Source: Bacteroidota bacterium (lineage in GTDB: Bacteria; Bacteroidota; Bacteroidia; B-17B0; Aurantibacillaceae). From it: DNA of 64,000 nucleotides. Positions 8,723 through 17,665 of this stretch are shown in pieces; position 1 is the stretch's first letter, and every line of letters begins with the position of its first letter. The notes beneath the pieces are model-generated. The model saw only the letters and a list, made by a program, of their open reading frames with translations. It searched no databases and had not been told where the DNA came from. The position numbers and the translations under genes are program-made. The DNA lies in NCBI GenBank assembly GCA_003153315.1, contig PLYA01000008.1:44245-108244 (forward strand). Direction: 5' to 3'.

Positions 8723-9966
8723 TTTTTTATAATTAAATCCTTTGGATAACAAATAAAATATTTTTTCACGGTTTTAGATAATACCTCCACATTCAACTGG
8801 TCACCGGCTTCGGCAATATCAATTACTTTGCCGCTATTCATTAAAATATTAATTTTTAAATTATCTGTTCTATAGGCACTGTTTTCAACCTCACCACTTA
8901 CCACAAAAAAGGAAGCTTCCTTTTTAGTAAATTTATATTGCTTCATACACATTTTAATTAATTCTTTTTTAGAAGACAGTTCGATTTTTTCTCTTTTTAA
9001 TTCTATGCGGAATAATTTACGGTTTACTAAATTGCTGCAAAGCATAGAAAGAATTTTATCCTTATGTTTTGCCCAAACTTTTACCGAAGTAAAAATATCG
9101 TAATCATCTAGCGACGCAAAATTATCCAACAAGTCAGGCCTGGTGATAAAATCCTTTTTAGAAAAATTGTTTTTTAAAAATACTGATAGAGCGGGGGTAG
9201 CAAATAAATCAACCCCTTTGGCGGCTAATTGTTTAGCACGCACTAAAATATTTACCAATAAATTTTCGGCAGATACCACTGTTTTGTGCAAATACACCTG
9301 CCAGTACATTAAGCGGCGGGCAATAATAAATTTCTCGATAGAATAAATTCCTTTTTCTTCAATTACTAACTCATCATTCTTTACATTCAGCATTTTAATG
9401 ATGCGATCGCTGCTTATTACGCCCTCTGATACACCTGTAAAAAAACTATCTCTGCGTAAATAATCAAGCCTGTCCATATCTAGTTGCGAGCTTACTAATT
9501 GGTGTAGGAATTTCTTTTTATACTGATTATTAAAAATCTTAATGGCTAAAGAAAGCTTTCCTTTATACTGCTTATTCAGTTGCTGCATCAGAAGTTCTGA
9601 AATATCTTCATGATTAATTCCTTTAACAATAGTATGTTCTAATGCATGTGAAAAAGGGCCATGGCCAATATCGTGCAGAAGAATAGCAATGGTTGTTGCC
9701 TGTGTTTCTTCTTCAGTAATTTGAATTTGTTTGGCTTGTAAAACACTAATGGCTTCCGTCATTAAATACATGGCGCCAATAGCATGATGAAAACGTGTGT
9801 GCAATGCACCTGGATAAACCAAATTAGTTAGCCCCAATTGTTTAATATGGCGCAAACGCTGGAAATACGGATGATTTATAAGTTCATAAATAAAATCATC
9901 GGGCAAAGTAACAAAGCCATAAATAGGGTCATTAATTATTTTACGTTTGTTTAATTGATGATTCAT
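8719..9966 (-). CDS. HD-domain phosphohydrolase (dGTPase/SAMHD1-like)
   Basis: A 415-residue protein with metal-binding HD motifs in order: an early His in LHTRFHHAIG (about residue 56-60), LLHDIGHGPFSH with the central HD at residues 98-99, and a later Asp in QLDMDRLDYLRRD. This spacing is that of the SAMHD1/dGTP triphosphohydrolase group, and the N-terminal INDPIYGFV is typical of the bacterial single-chain members. The likely role is a nucleotide triphosphohydrolase or phosphohydrolase; the substrate cannot be read from sequence. Translationally coupled (ATGA) to the thioesterase downstream, which suggests a two-gene operon without an obvious functional link. Confidence 0.88.
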   Translation of the reverse strand: MNHQLNKRKIINDPIYGFVTLPDDFIYELINHPYFQRLRHIKQLGLTNLVYPGALHTRFHHAIGAMYLMTEAISVLQAKQIQITEEETQATTIAILLHDIGHGPFSHALEHTIVKGINHEDISELLMQQLNKQYKGKLSLAIKIFNNQYKKKFLHQLVSSQLDMDRLDYLRRDSFFTGVSEGVISSDRIIKMLNVKNDELVIEEKGIYSIEKFIIARRLMYWQVYLHKTVVSAENLLVNILVRAKQLAAKGVDLFATPALSVFLKNNFSKKDFITRPDLLDNFASLDDYDIFTSVKVWAKHKDKILSMLCSNLVNRKLFRIELKREKIELSSKKELIKMCMKQYKFTKKEASFFVVSGEVENSAYRTDNLKINILMNSGKVIDIAEAGDQLNVEVLSKTVKKYFICYPKDLIIKK

Positions 9967-9994
9967 TTACAATTAGACTTTGGAATAACCCGAT

Positions 9995-12367
9995 TTATTT
10001 TTTAGAATAACCGTATCCATAACCGTATCCATAACCGTATCCATAACCGTAACCGTAACCATATTTAGTATAATAATAGCCGGTGCTACGTTGTTTAACC
10101 CCATTTAGTATATAAGCAAAATTATTCACTTTATTAGTTTCAGTAAGTTCGTCAATAAAATTGACAATCTGTTTATTGGCAAATTTTGTATTAAGAACAA
10201 AAAGTGAAATATCAGCATATTGCATTAAATAAATAGAGTCGCTTATAAGTCCTGCGGGGGGTGTATCTATAATGGTATAATCATAATTTGCTTTTCCGTA
10301 GAAGAGAATATCTTTTAACTCGTTTGATAAAATCATTTCGGACGGATTAGGGGGTACGGGACCCGAAAGCAATACATCTAAATTATCTATTTTAGTTTTT
10401 CGAATACATTCCTGAATAGTAGTTTGCTTTACCACAATAGTTGTTATGCCCTTTTCAGCTGTCATTTCAAGTACTTTTTGTACCCGAGGTTTATGCAAAT
10501 CAAGCTCTAATAGTAAAACTTTTTTTCCGCCTTTTGCTAGCATAGTAGAAAGGTTTACAGAGCAAAATGTTTTGCCTTCGCCCGGAGCATTTGAGGTAAA
10601 TAAAATTATTTTGGGGCCGGGTGTTGTATTTAAATACTGAAGATTTGTTCGTAGAGTTCTGAAGCTTTCGGCTATTTGCGATTTGGGCTCTTCATCTACA
10701 ATAATACCAGTAGGCAGCATTTTTTTAACTTGAATTAAATCTCCAATTACAGGGGTATCTGTAGCTTCTTTAAGCTCAATAATATTCTGTATAGTTGTGA
10801 AAAAGAAGAAACGTATTAAAATTATAAGCAAACTTATTATGGCTCCCGCAAAAACATATTTTATAATTTCTTTTTGTTTATCGGGGGTTACCTTACCGGA
10901 TGGGCGAGGGCTTTCAATAATTTTAGTTTCCGGAATAATAGATGCGCGAGCAATGTATGTGTTTGCTCTTCTTTGCAAAAGAAAATTGTATAGCCCTTCG
11001 TTTACACTTAAATTTCGCTGTATACCTAATAGCTCTCTTTGTTTTTTCGGTATAGTTTTTATACTGTCTATATATGTGTTTATTTCTATATCCACATTTC
11101 CAATCACTTTCTTTAAAGCATTACGGGCGTTGTTTATATAAACCAATAAATCTTGTTTCGTTTTAATTATATTGCTTTTTAATTGTTTAACGCCATAATT
11201 ATCATCTTTGGCAGAATTATGCATGTCATTTAATGACGTTTGAAGACTATAAAGTTGCCCAGCTGATTTAATTATGAAGGCATCGTTATTACCCACAAAC
11301 GCCGATGGTGGTAAAAACTGCGGGTCTCTGTCTTCTATAATATATTTTTCCAAATCATTTAACCCTTCGATTTGTAAATTGAGCTTTGTACGTTCGTCAT
11401 CATAATTACTAAGTTTTTTAAAATAATCTTGTTCTTCACGTGATAAATCAAGTATTCCCTTTTTTGATTTATAATGCTGCATCGTATCTTCAAAAAACTT
11501 AAGTACAGAGGATACTTCTGCCATTTGCTTATCAATGTATTGAAGCGTTCTTTCGTTGAGATTAAAGCGACCTTTAAGCGAATTATCTATATATGTTTTA
11601 GAAAGGGTATCTAAAAAAAGTTTGGCCCTTCCTACTAAATTATCCTCTATGGAAAGTTTCAGAATATTTGTATAATCAGGATTTTCTATTTTTAAATTAG
11701 CTTGAAAATTTCGTATTAATGATTCTAATAAATGAATGCGAAATTCGTATTGTATATTTTTACGTTCATTGATGCCAATAGTCGTCATTGCATCTGCAGA
11801 TATCAGTAAATTATAATTAATGGTGATAAGCTCTTTACCAAAAACTCCATTTTGTTTAATTTCCTTATCTCCTTCCTTATAAGAAAGTTCATATGTTTTC
11901 TCACTCAAAATTTTAAATGAAAAAGGTTGTTCATAAAACATAGAGTTTATATTACTTACGGAGACCGAAAAAGGCATGCCATCGAACTCTTCTTTAGTGC
12001 GTACTCTACCTACTATATAATAAGATACTTGCAAACGAGACTTTAGCTTGTTAATTACCGTCTCGATTAGATCAAACGATTTGATGACACGTGTTTCGTT
12101 TGAATTATCAACAAAAGAGCCTGAAATGCCTCCATAATAATTATCACCTTCATTAATAAGACTTCCTTTAGAATACTGATCATTATTTTTAAGTAAAAGC
12201 TGCGTAGTTACCTGATACGTTTCAAATTTACGATAAGCGATAAAGTACCCAATTAAATAAAATATAAGAACAAGTATTAATGGCACATACCAATTTTGTA
12301 TAATGGTTCGCCAAATAACCTTAATGTCATCAAACTTTAATACAGATGTGTTTTGTTTTTTAGCCAA
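9995..12367 (-). CDS. Wzc-like polysaccharide co-polymerase with C-terminal tyrosine kinase
   Basis: A 790-residue inner-membrane protein. TM1 lies near residues 22-45, a periplasmic Wzz-like coiled-coil domain runs to about 515, TM2 is near 515-540, and a cytoplasmic BY-kinase domain follows with Walker A (SNAPGEGKT), A' (LLLELDLHKPR) and Walker B (YTIIDTPP). The tail is KY followed by nine Gly-Tyr pairs and SKK, the autophosphorylated tyrosine cluster. Such proteins control export and chain length of capsular or exopolysaccharide. Only a TTG at 12367 can start it: the frame upstream soon meets a stop and the next Met lies far inside the periplasmic domain. No glycosyltransferase or Wza homologue is adjacent, so the kinase is separated from any sugar locus. 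Confidence 0.93.
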   Translation of the reverse strand: MAKKQNTSVLKFDDIKVIWRTIIQNWYVPLILVLIFYLIGYFIAYRKFETYQVTTQLLLKNNDQYSKGSLINEGDNYYGGISGSFVDNSNETRVIKSFDLIETVINKLKSRLQVSYYIVGRVRTKEEFDGMPFSVSVSNINSMFYEQPFSFKILSEKTYELSYKEGDKEIKQNGVFGKELITINYNLLISADAMTTIGINERKNIQYEFRIHLLESLIRNFQANLKIENPDYTNILKLSIEDNLVGRAKLFLDTLSKTYIDNSLKGRFNLNERTLQYIDKQMAEVSSVLKFFEDTMQHYKSKKGILDLSREEQDYFKKLSNYDDERTKLNLQIEGLNDLEKYIIEDRDPQFLPPSAFVGNNDAFIIKSAGQLYSLQTSLNDMHNSAKDDNYGVKQLKSNIIKTKQDLLVYINNARNALKKVIGNVDIEINTYIDSIKTIPKKQRELLGIQRNLSVNEGLYNFLLQRRANTYIARASIIPETKIIESPRPSGKVTPDKQKEIIKYVFAGAIISLLIILIRFFFFTTIQNIIELKEATDTPVIGDLIQVKKMLPTGIIVDEEPKSQIAESFRTLRTNLQYLNTTPGPKIILFTSNAPGEGKTFCSVNLSTMLAKGGKKVLLLELDLHKPRVQKVLEMTAEKGITTIVVKQTTIQECIRKTKIDNLDVLLSGPVPPNPSEMILSNELKDILFYGKANYDYTIIDTPPAGLISDSIYLMQYADISLFVLNTKFANKQIVNFIDELTETNKVNNFAYILNGVKQRSTGYYYTKYGYGYGYGYGYGYGYGYGYSKK
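10008..10062 (-). repeat. GGTTAT/GGATAC microsatellite encoding the Gly-Tyr tail
   Basis: Nine in-frame hexanucleotide repeats (GGNTAY) with a 12-bp higher-order period (GGTTATGGATAC) encode the C-terminal tyrosine tail of the Wzc-like kinase. The arrangement is prone to in-frame slippage, which could change the number of phosphorylatable tyrosines without ending the frame. Confidence 0.9.
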
Positions 12368-12479
12368 TATTATTACTTACAAGGGCGAATTTACAGTTTA
12401 ATTTTTAAAAGAAATATGTACAGTACTTTTTAATTTATATATTTGTTCTTTGAAACAATCTCAACTAAAAGGGGTCAAA

Positions 12480-12698
12480 ATGAAAACATACTATAAAATT
12501 ATTTTCACAATTTTATTTCTATTTACAGCAAGCGCTAGTTTTGCACCACCACCAGCACCTGGGGGTGGTATGAATCCAGGTTGTTGGCCCATGTGTGTGC
12601 CAATTGATGGTGGGCTTGTTTTTTTAATTGCAATAGTAATCCTTTATGGTGGTATCAAACTTTATGGTTACTCAAAAAAAGTTAAGGCTAAAGTTTAG
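12480..12698 (+). CDS. Small PID-CTERM-type sorting-signal protein
   Basis: The ATG at 12480 gives 72 residues; the track's start at 12450 adds ten non-hydrophobic residues before the signal. The layout is a signal peptide ending ASASFA, a Pro/Gly-rich stretch (PPPAPGGGMNPGCWPMC), then PIDGG, a hydrophobic segment and a basic tail (KKVKAKV). This tripartite end matches the PID-CTERM putative sorting domain common in Bacteroidota, thought to be processed or anchored by an exosortase-type enzyme. Almost nothing remains between the signal and the sorting segment, as is usual for these tiny proteins. TATATTTG at 12438-12445 is a plausible -7 promoter element. It is divergent from the Wzc-like kinase, which fits a link to surface polysaccharide. 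Confidence 0.7.
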   Translation: MKTYYKIIFTILFLFTASASFAPPPAPGGGMNPGCWPMCVPIDGGLVFLIAIVILYGGIKLYGYSKKVKAKV

Positions 12699-12776
12699 CA
12701 TTTAGCATACCCTTTAAATTTACAAAATACCGCATTCTTGGTTTTTGCTATCTTCGCCTTTCTAAAACTTTAAAAA

Positions 12777-15047
12777 ATGAGCAATTTTCATAAACAGGAC
12801 GCGCTTGATTACCATTCTCAAGGTCGCCCGGGCAAAATAGAAGTTATACCCACAAAACCATATTCAACCCAAAGGGACCTTACATTAGCATACTCTCCTG
12901 GAGTAGCAGAGCCTTGTTTGGAAATTGAAAAGAATCCAGAAGATGCATATAAATATACTGCTAAAGGAAATTTAGTGGCTGTAATATCTAATGGAACTGC
13001 TGTACTTGGATTAGGTGACATAGGTGCTTTAGCCTCCAAACCAGTAATGGAGGGAAAAGGATTACTCTTTAAAATTTTCGCAGATATAGATGTATTTGAC
13101 ATTGAAGTAGACACTACTAATATTGATGATTTTGTAAATACTGTAAAAAACATTGCATGTACATTTGGAGGAATAAATTTAGAGGACATTAAGTCTCCCG
13201 AATGTTTTGAAATAGAACGTAGGTTAAAAGCAGAGTTAAATATCCCTTTGATGCATGATGATCAACATGGTACCGCCATCATTTCATCAGCAGGATTAAT
13301 TAACGCCGTTGAGGTTTCGGGTAAAAAATTAGCGGATGTAAAATTGGTTATAAATGGTGCCGGGGCTTCTGCTATTTCTTGCGCCAAACTTTATATTTCG
13401 GTTGGCGTAAGAAAGGAAAATATTTTAATGTATGATAGCAAAGGGGCATTAACTACTGACCGCAAAGACCTTGATGAAAATAAAATATTTTTTGCCTCTA
13501 CACGAAAAGGGGTTGATAAACTAGCTGATGGAATGAAGGGTGCTGATGTTTTTGTAGGTTTATCTAAAGGAAATATTTTAAATAAAGAAATGGTGCAGAG
13601 CATGGCTCCCAATTGTATTGTATTTGCGCTTGCTAACCCAACACCTGAAATCTCTTATGAAGATGCGATTGCTGCCAGAAAAGATATTATTGTGGCAACA
13701 GGTAGGAGCGATAATCCAAATCAGGTTAATAATGTTTTAGGATTTCCTTTTATTTTTAGGGGTGCGCTTGACGTGCGTGCTAATACCATTAATGAAGAAA
13801 TGAAATTAGCTGCTGTTAAAGCTATTGCAGATTTGGCTAAAGAACCCGTGCCAGATTATGTGAATCTGGCATATGGATCTAAAAACCTAAGCTTTGGAAC
13901 AGATTATATTATTCCTAAACCAATTGACAACAGGCTTATTTCTACCGTTTCTCCTGCTGTGGCAAAAGCCGCTATAGATTCGGGTATAGCTGCACATAAA
14001 ATTACCGACTGGGATGCTTATAAAATAGAGCTTGATAATCGTTTAGGAAAAGATAATCGTTTGATGCGTTCTTTGGTAAACAAAGCAAAAACAAACCCTA
14101 AGCGCGTAGTATTTGCCGATGCAAACGATTATAAAATGCTGAAAGCCGCACAAATGGTGCGAGACGAAGGCATTGCCAAGCCTATTCTTCTAGGAAACAA
14201 ACAAAAGATAAATGAACTTATAGAGGAGTATCGTTTAGATATTTCTGAAATGCCCATTATAAATCCTTTTGAAAGCGAACACGAAGCTTTACGCAATGAT
14301 TTTGCCGAAGCTTTATGGAAAAAAAGAGGTCGCAAAGGACTTACCCTGTATGAGTGCGGGCGTAAAATGACTGAACGAAATTATTTTGGCGCCATGATGG
14401 TTGAAACAGGCGTAGCTGATGCCATGATATCAGGGCGGGCGGCCAAATATTCTGTTCCGGTTATTCCGGCTATACAATGTATTGGCACAGCCGATGGAAA
14501 CTCGCGCGTGGCAGGCTTGTATATGATGGTTACCAAACGAGGTCCTTTCTTTTTTGCCGATTGCACCATGAATGTTGAACCCACTGCCGAAGAATTGGTA
14601 GAAATAACAACCCTTACGGCTAATACCGTAAAACAATACAACATTATTCCGCGCATAGCTATGTTGTCTTATACAAACTTTGGTTCTGCAGAGGGTGAGG
14701 TTCCTAAAAAAGTGCAAAAAGCAGTAAAAATACTGCACGATAAATACCCCGGACTGATTGTAGATGGAGATTTGCAAGCCAATTTTGCGGTAAATAATAA
14801 CCTGCTAAAAGAGCAATTCTCTTTTTCCAGCTTGGTAGATAAAGATGTGAATACACTTATCTTCCCTAATTTATCCTCGGCAAACATTGCGTATAAACTA
14901 ATGCAGGAACTGGGCGGCGCAGAGGCTATAGGGCCTATTTTAATGGGCTTAAAAAAGCCGGTACACGTATTGCAGTTAGGCAGCTCTGTACGCGAGATTG
15001 TAAACATGGTTACCATTGCTGTAATAGACGCACAAAACAAAAGGTAG
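12777..15047 (+). CDS. maeB: NADP-dependent malic enzyme with phosphotransacetylase-like domain
   Basis: A 756-residue protein made of an N-terminal malic enzyme (residues about 1-425; YSPGVAEPC, the HDDQHGTA metal/NADP site and a Rossmann VINGAGASAISCAKL) fused to a C-terminal phosphate acetyltransferase-like domain (about 430-756). This is the MaeB architecture. It oxidatively decarboxylates malate to pyruvate with NADPH formation in the cytosol; the PTA-like part is not known to be catalytic and is thought to bind acetyl-CoA as a regulator. It is monocistronic here. A TATCTTCG sequence at 12749-12756 is a possible -7 box with a short leader. Confidence 0.96.
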   Translation: MSNFHKQDALDYHSQGRPGKIEVIPTKPYSTQRDLTLAYSPGVAEPCLEIEKNPEDAYKYTAKGNLVAVISNGTAVLGLGDIGALASKPVMEGKGLLFKIFADIDVFDIEVDTTNIDDFVNTVKNIACTFGGINLEDIKSPECFEIERRLKAELNIPLMHDDQHGTAIISSAGLINAVEVSGKKLADVKLVINGAGASAISCAKLYISVGVRKENILMYDSKGALTTDRKDLDENKIFFASTRKGVDKLADGMKGADVFVGLSKGNILNKEMVQSMAPNCIVFALANPTPEISYEDAIAARKDIIVATGRSDNPNQVNNVLGFPFIFRGALDVRANTINEEMKLAAVKAIADLAKEPVPDYVNLAYGSKNLSFGTDYIIPKPIDNRLISTVSPAVAKAAIDSGIAAHKITDWDAYKIELDNRLGKDNRLMRSLVNKAKTNPKRVVFADANDYKMLKAAQMVRDEGIAKPILLGNKQKINELIEEYRLDISEMPIINPFESEHEALRNDFAEALWKKRGRKGLTLYECGRKMTERNYFGAMMVETGVADAMISGRAAKYSVPVIPAIQCIGTADGNSRVAGLYMMVTKRGPFFFADCTMNVEPTAEELVEITTLTANTVKQYNIIPRIAMLSYTNFGSAEGEVPKKVQKAVKILHDKYPGLIVDGDLQANFAVNNNLLKEQFSFSSLVDKDVNTLIFPNLSSANIAYKLMQELGGAEAIGPILMGLKKPVHVLQLGSSVREIVNMVTIAVIDAQNKR

Positions 15048-15216
15048 TTTTAAAACCAAACTTTTGCAAAGAAAGCGCTTTTTTGCCGCCAGGTATTAAG
15101 ACCCTTTTCCCTTTTTTAATTCCTATCTAATATCCCTGTTTAAAACCCTTAACTAATGTTAATAACGTCTGTTAAAAGGGAGAATCTACATCTTTTTTAT
15201 TATTTTCGCGGCTCGC

Positions 15217-16557
15217 ATGAGAAATTTAACATTTCTATTATTGGTTTTTTGTAGCCTTTTGGGGTTTTCACAAATCACTCAACAAGCCTCTATTGTGCCA
15301 AAAGATAGCATTCGTTTAGTGACAGATACCATCTCTATTACCTTAGCTGATGCGGAAGCTTTTTTTATGAAGAACAATTACAACGTATTGGCTCAGCAAT
15401 ATGGTGTAAATGCCCAAAAGGCACTGGTAAGACAAGCCAAACTATTAAACAACCCAACCGTTTATTACGAGAACAGCATTTATAATCAGTATAGTAAAAA
15501 ATATTTCCCTACCAAAGAAGGTACTTATGGAAACCCTAATACGCAGGGCGAAATATTGGTAAATGCCCAGTGGCTTGTGTCTATAGCTCGCAAACGAGTT
15601 AAAGCAGCAGAAGTTGCTAAGCACAACGCCGATGTGGCGCAATTTCAGTTTGATGATTTAATCAGAGGATTGTTATTTGCCCTTCGACAAGATTTTATTG
15701 ACATATATTTCGGATTAAAATCATTACAATTATTTGATGAGGAAATTGCTTCTGTAAAAAATATTGTTGCCGGTTTTGAAACACAATATCAAAAGGGCAA
15801 CGTTTCCCTACGTGATATTACCCGCGTACGAGCCTTATTACTCTCTTTACAAAGCGATAGATTAGATTTATATACTAATATTCAACAAAACTCTGCAAAA
15901 GAATTTGCGGTATTGCTTAATAACCCAAAGAACGTTTATTATAAACCTATTTTGAATGAAGCAGAGCTTGATAGTAAATATAACCTATCCAACGTTCCTT
16001 TAGCTGATATGGTTGCTCAGGCACTAGAGAATCGCCCTGATTTGAAAGCATCTTTAGCACAAATGGCTTCTGCTGATGCTTATGTAAAATTGCAGAAAGC
16101 AGTAGGAGTACCCGATGTTCAGTTTCAATATACCTTTGATAGAAATGGTAGTTATGTACCTAATTATAGCGGTGTAGGTTTACAACTGCCTATTGCTGTA
16201 TTTAACCGCAATCAGGGTAATATACAATCTTCTAAGTTTTTGGTAGATGCTGCAAGTCAGCAATTAAAGCAAAATCAGGTAATCGTTCAAAACGATGTGT
16301 TTGCCTCTTATCAAAAAATATTAGAGCTTCAAAAACTTAACGGTTCTCAAACCACTATTTTCATTTCTGATTTCCGATCTTTACTAAAAGGCGCAGAAGA
16401 TAACTTTGCTAAAAAGAACTTATCCTTATTAGATTTTGTAGATATGTTTGAGTCTTATAAAGATTACATGACTCAATCAAACAGCATTAAAGATCAGCGC
16501 TACGCTGCCTTTGAAGAATTAAATTTTAATGTAGGAAAAGATGTATTTAAAAAATAA
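15217..16557 (+). CDS. TolC-family outer-membrane efflux protein
   Basis: A 446-residue protein with a Sec signal (ends GFSQI), then two repeats of long amphipathic helices flanking short strands, the pattern of outer-membrane efflux (OEP) barrels: NVLAQQYGVNAQKALVRQAKLLNNPTV opens the first repeat and RPDLKASLAQMASADAYVKLQKA the second. It forms the exit duct of a tripartite RND pump. The next gene starts 17 bp inside its end, so the three genes 15217-20779 are one operon. TATTTTCG at 15201-15208 is a candidate -7 element just upstream; the 168 bp between maeB and this gene hold nothing else clear. Confidence 0.92.
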   Translation: MRNLTFLLLVFCSLLGFSQITQQASIVPKDSIRLVTDTISITLADAEAFFMKNNYNVLAQQYGVNAQKALVRQAKLLNNPTVYYENSIYNQYSKKYFPTKEGTYGNPNTQGEILVNAQWLVSIARKRVKAAEVAKHNADVAQFQFDDLIRGLLFALRQDFIDIYFGLKSLQLFDEEIASVKNIVAGFETQYQKGNVSLRDITRVRALLLSLQSDRLDLYTNIQQNSAKEFAVLLNNPKNVYYKPILNEAELDSKYNLSNVPLADMVAQALENRPDLKASLAQMASADAYVKLQKAVGVPDVQFQYTFDRNGSYVPNYSGVGLQLPIAVFNRNQGNIQSSKFLVDAASQQLKQNQVIVQNDVFASYQKILELQKLNGSQTTIFISDFRSLLKGAEDNFAKKNLSLLDFVDMFESYKDYMTQSNSIKDQRYAAFEELNFNVGKDVFKK

Positions 16558-17653
16558 AATAAAACTGTTTTCGGTTTTTATAGCATTCTTCTTGATGCTG
16601 TTTTCATTTTCTTCTTGTTCGAGTAAAACAGAAAAGAAAGAAGCAGTAGTAGATGAAATTTCAGACTCACTTATTAAAAACATGACTGTGGGGATTGCTA
16701 AAACCACTCAGGTAAGAAGTGAAATTAAATTGACCGGAAAAATAACTGCAGACCAAAGCAAACAATTGGATGTGTTTGCCCTAGTAGCAGGAATTGTTAA
16801 AGAAGTAAACGCAGAGTTAGGAGATTATGTACAGAAAGACCAAGTGCTTGCCGTAATTCATAGTGGAGATGCTGCCGATTACAGCAGGCAATACATAGAA
16901 GCATCTTCTACTTACGAAGAAGCTAAAAAAGCCAAAGAAATTGCGGAAGATATGTATGCATCTAAATTAATATCATCAGGTGATTATCTGCAAGCCAAAC
17001 AGGAATTTAATAAAGCAGATGCCGGGCTTACCAAGGCTAAGGAAATGCAAAAAATTTATAGCACGAGCAGTAGTAATCCAAGCGATTACCTGGTAAAAGC
17101 ACCGATTGCAGGTTTTATTATAGCTAAAAAGATTAATAAAGACATGCAGATTCGCCCGGATAACGGTGATAATATTTTTACGGTTTCACAATTAACGGAT
17201 GTGTGGATGATGGCAAACGTATATGAAACCGATATTAATAAAGTAAAAGAAAAAGATACAGTTGCTGTTACTACTATAGCATATCCTGATACAGTTTATA
17301 AAGCAACCATTGATAAAGTATATAATATACTTGATCCTCAAAGCAGAGTAATGAAAGTGCGCGTAAAGCTTGACAACCCAAATTATTTATTAAAGCCCGA
17401 TATGTACGGTAATGTAGTTGTTAACTATGCCGAACCAAGAAAGATGATTACCATTTCTTCTAGTGCCTTGGTTTTTGATAACTCAAGCAACTACGTATTG
17501 ATATATAATGGAGGAAAAAACTTTATTGTACAAAAAGTAGATGTATATAAAACCATCGGTCCAAAAGCATATATAAAAAGTGGATTAAAAGAAAATGACC
17601 GCATTGTAACGTCAAACCAGTTACTTATTTATAATACGTTAACCAATAACTAA
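16541..17653 (+). CDS. RND efflux periplasmic adaptor lipoprotein (CusB/CzcB-like)
   Basis: A 370-residue membrane-fusion protein. The start overlaps the TolC gene by 17 bp. A lipobox (FSFSSCSSK, Cys near residue 26) follows a hydrophobic signal, so it is probably lipidated and inner-membrane anchored. The rest is lipoyl half-motif (LVAGIVKEVNAELGDYVQKDQVLAVI), alpha-hairpin (about residues 110-165), second lipoyl half (VKAPIAGFIIAKK), beta-barrel and membrane-proximal domain. It joins the RND pump to the outer-membrane channel. No His-rich N-terminal metal motif is obvious. Confidence 0.92.
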   Translation: MYLKNKIKLFSVFIAFFLMLFSFSSCSSKTEKKEAVVDEISDSLIKNMTVGIAKTTQVRSEIKLTGKITADQSKQLDVFALVAGIVKEVNAELGDYVQKDQVLAVIHSGDAADYSRQYIEASSTYEEAKKAKEIAEDMYASKLISSGDYLQAKQEFNKADAGLTKAKEMQKIYSTSSSNPSDYLVKAPIAGFIIAKKINKDMQIRPDNGDNIFTVSQLTDVWMMANVYETDINKVKEKDTVAVTTIAYPDTVYKATIDKVYNILDPQSRVMKVRVKLDNPNYLLKPDMYGNVVVNYAEPRKMITISSSALVFDNSSNYVLIYNGGKNFIVQKVDVYKTIGPKAYIKSGLKENDRIVTSNQLLIYNTLTNN

Positions 17654-17665
17654 TCAAAGGCTGTT

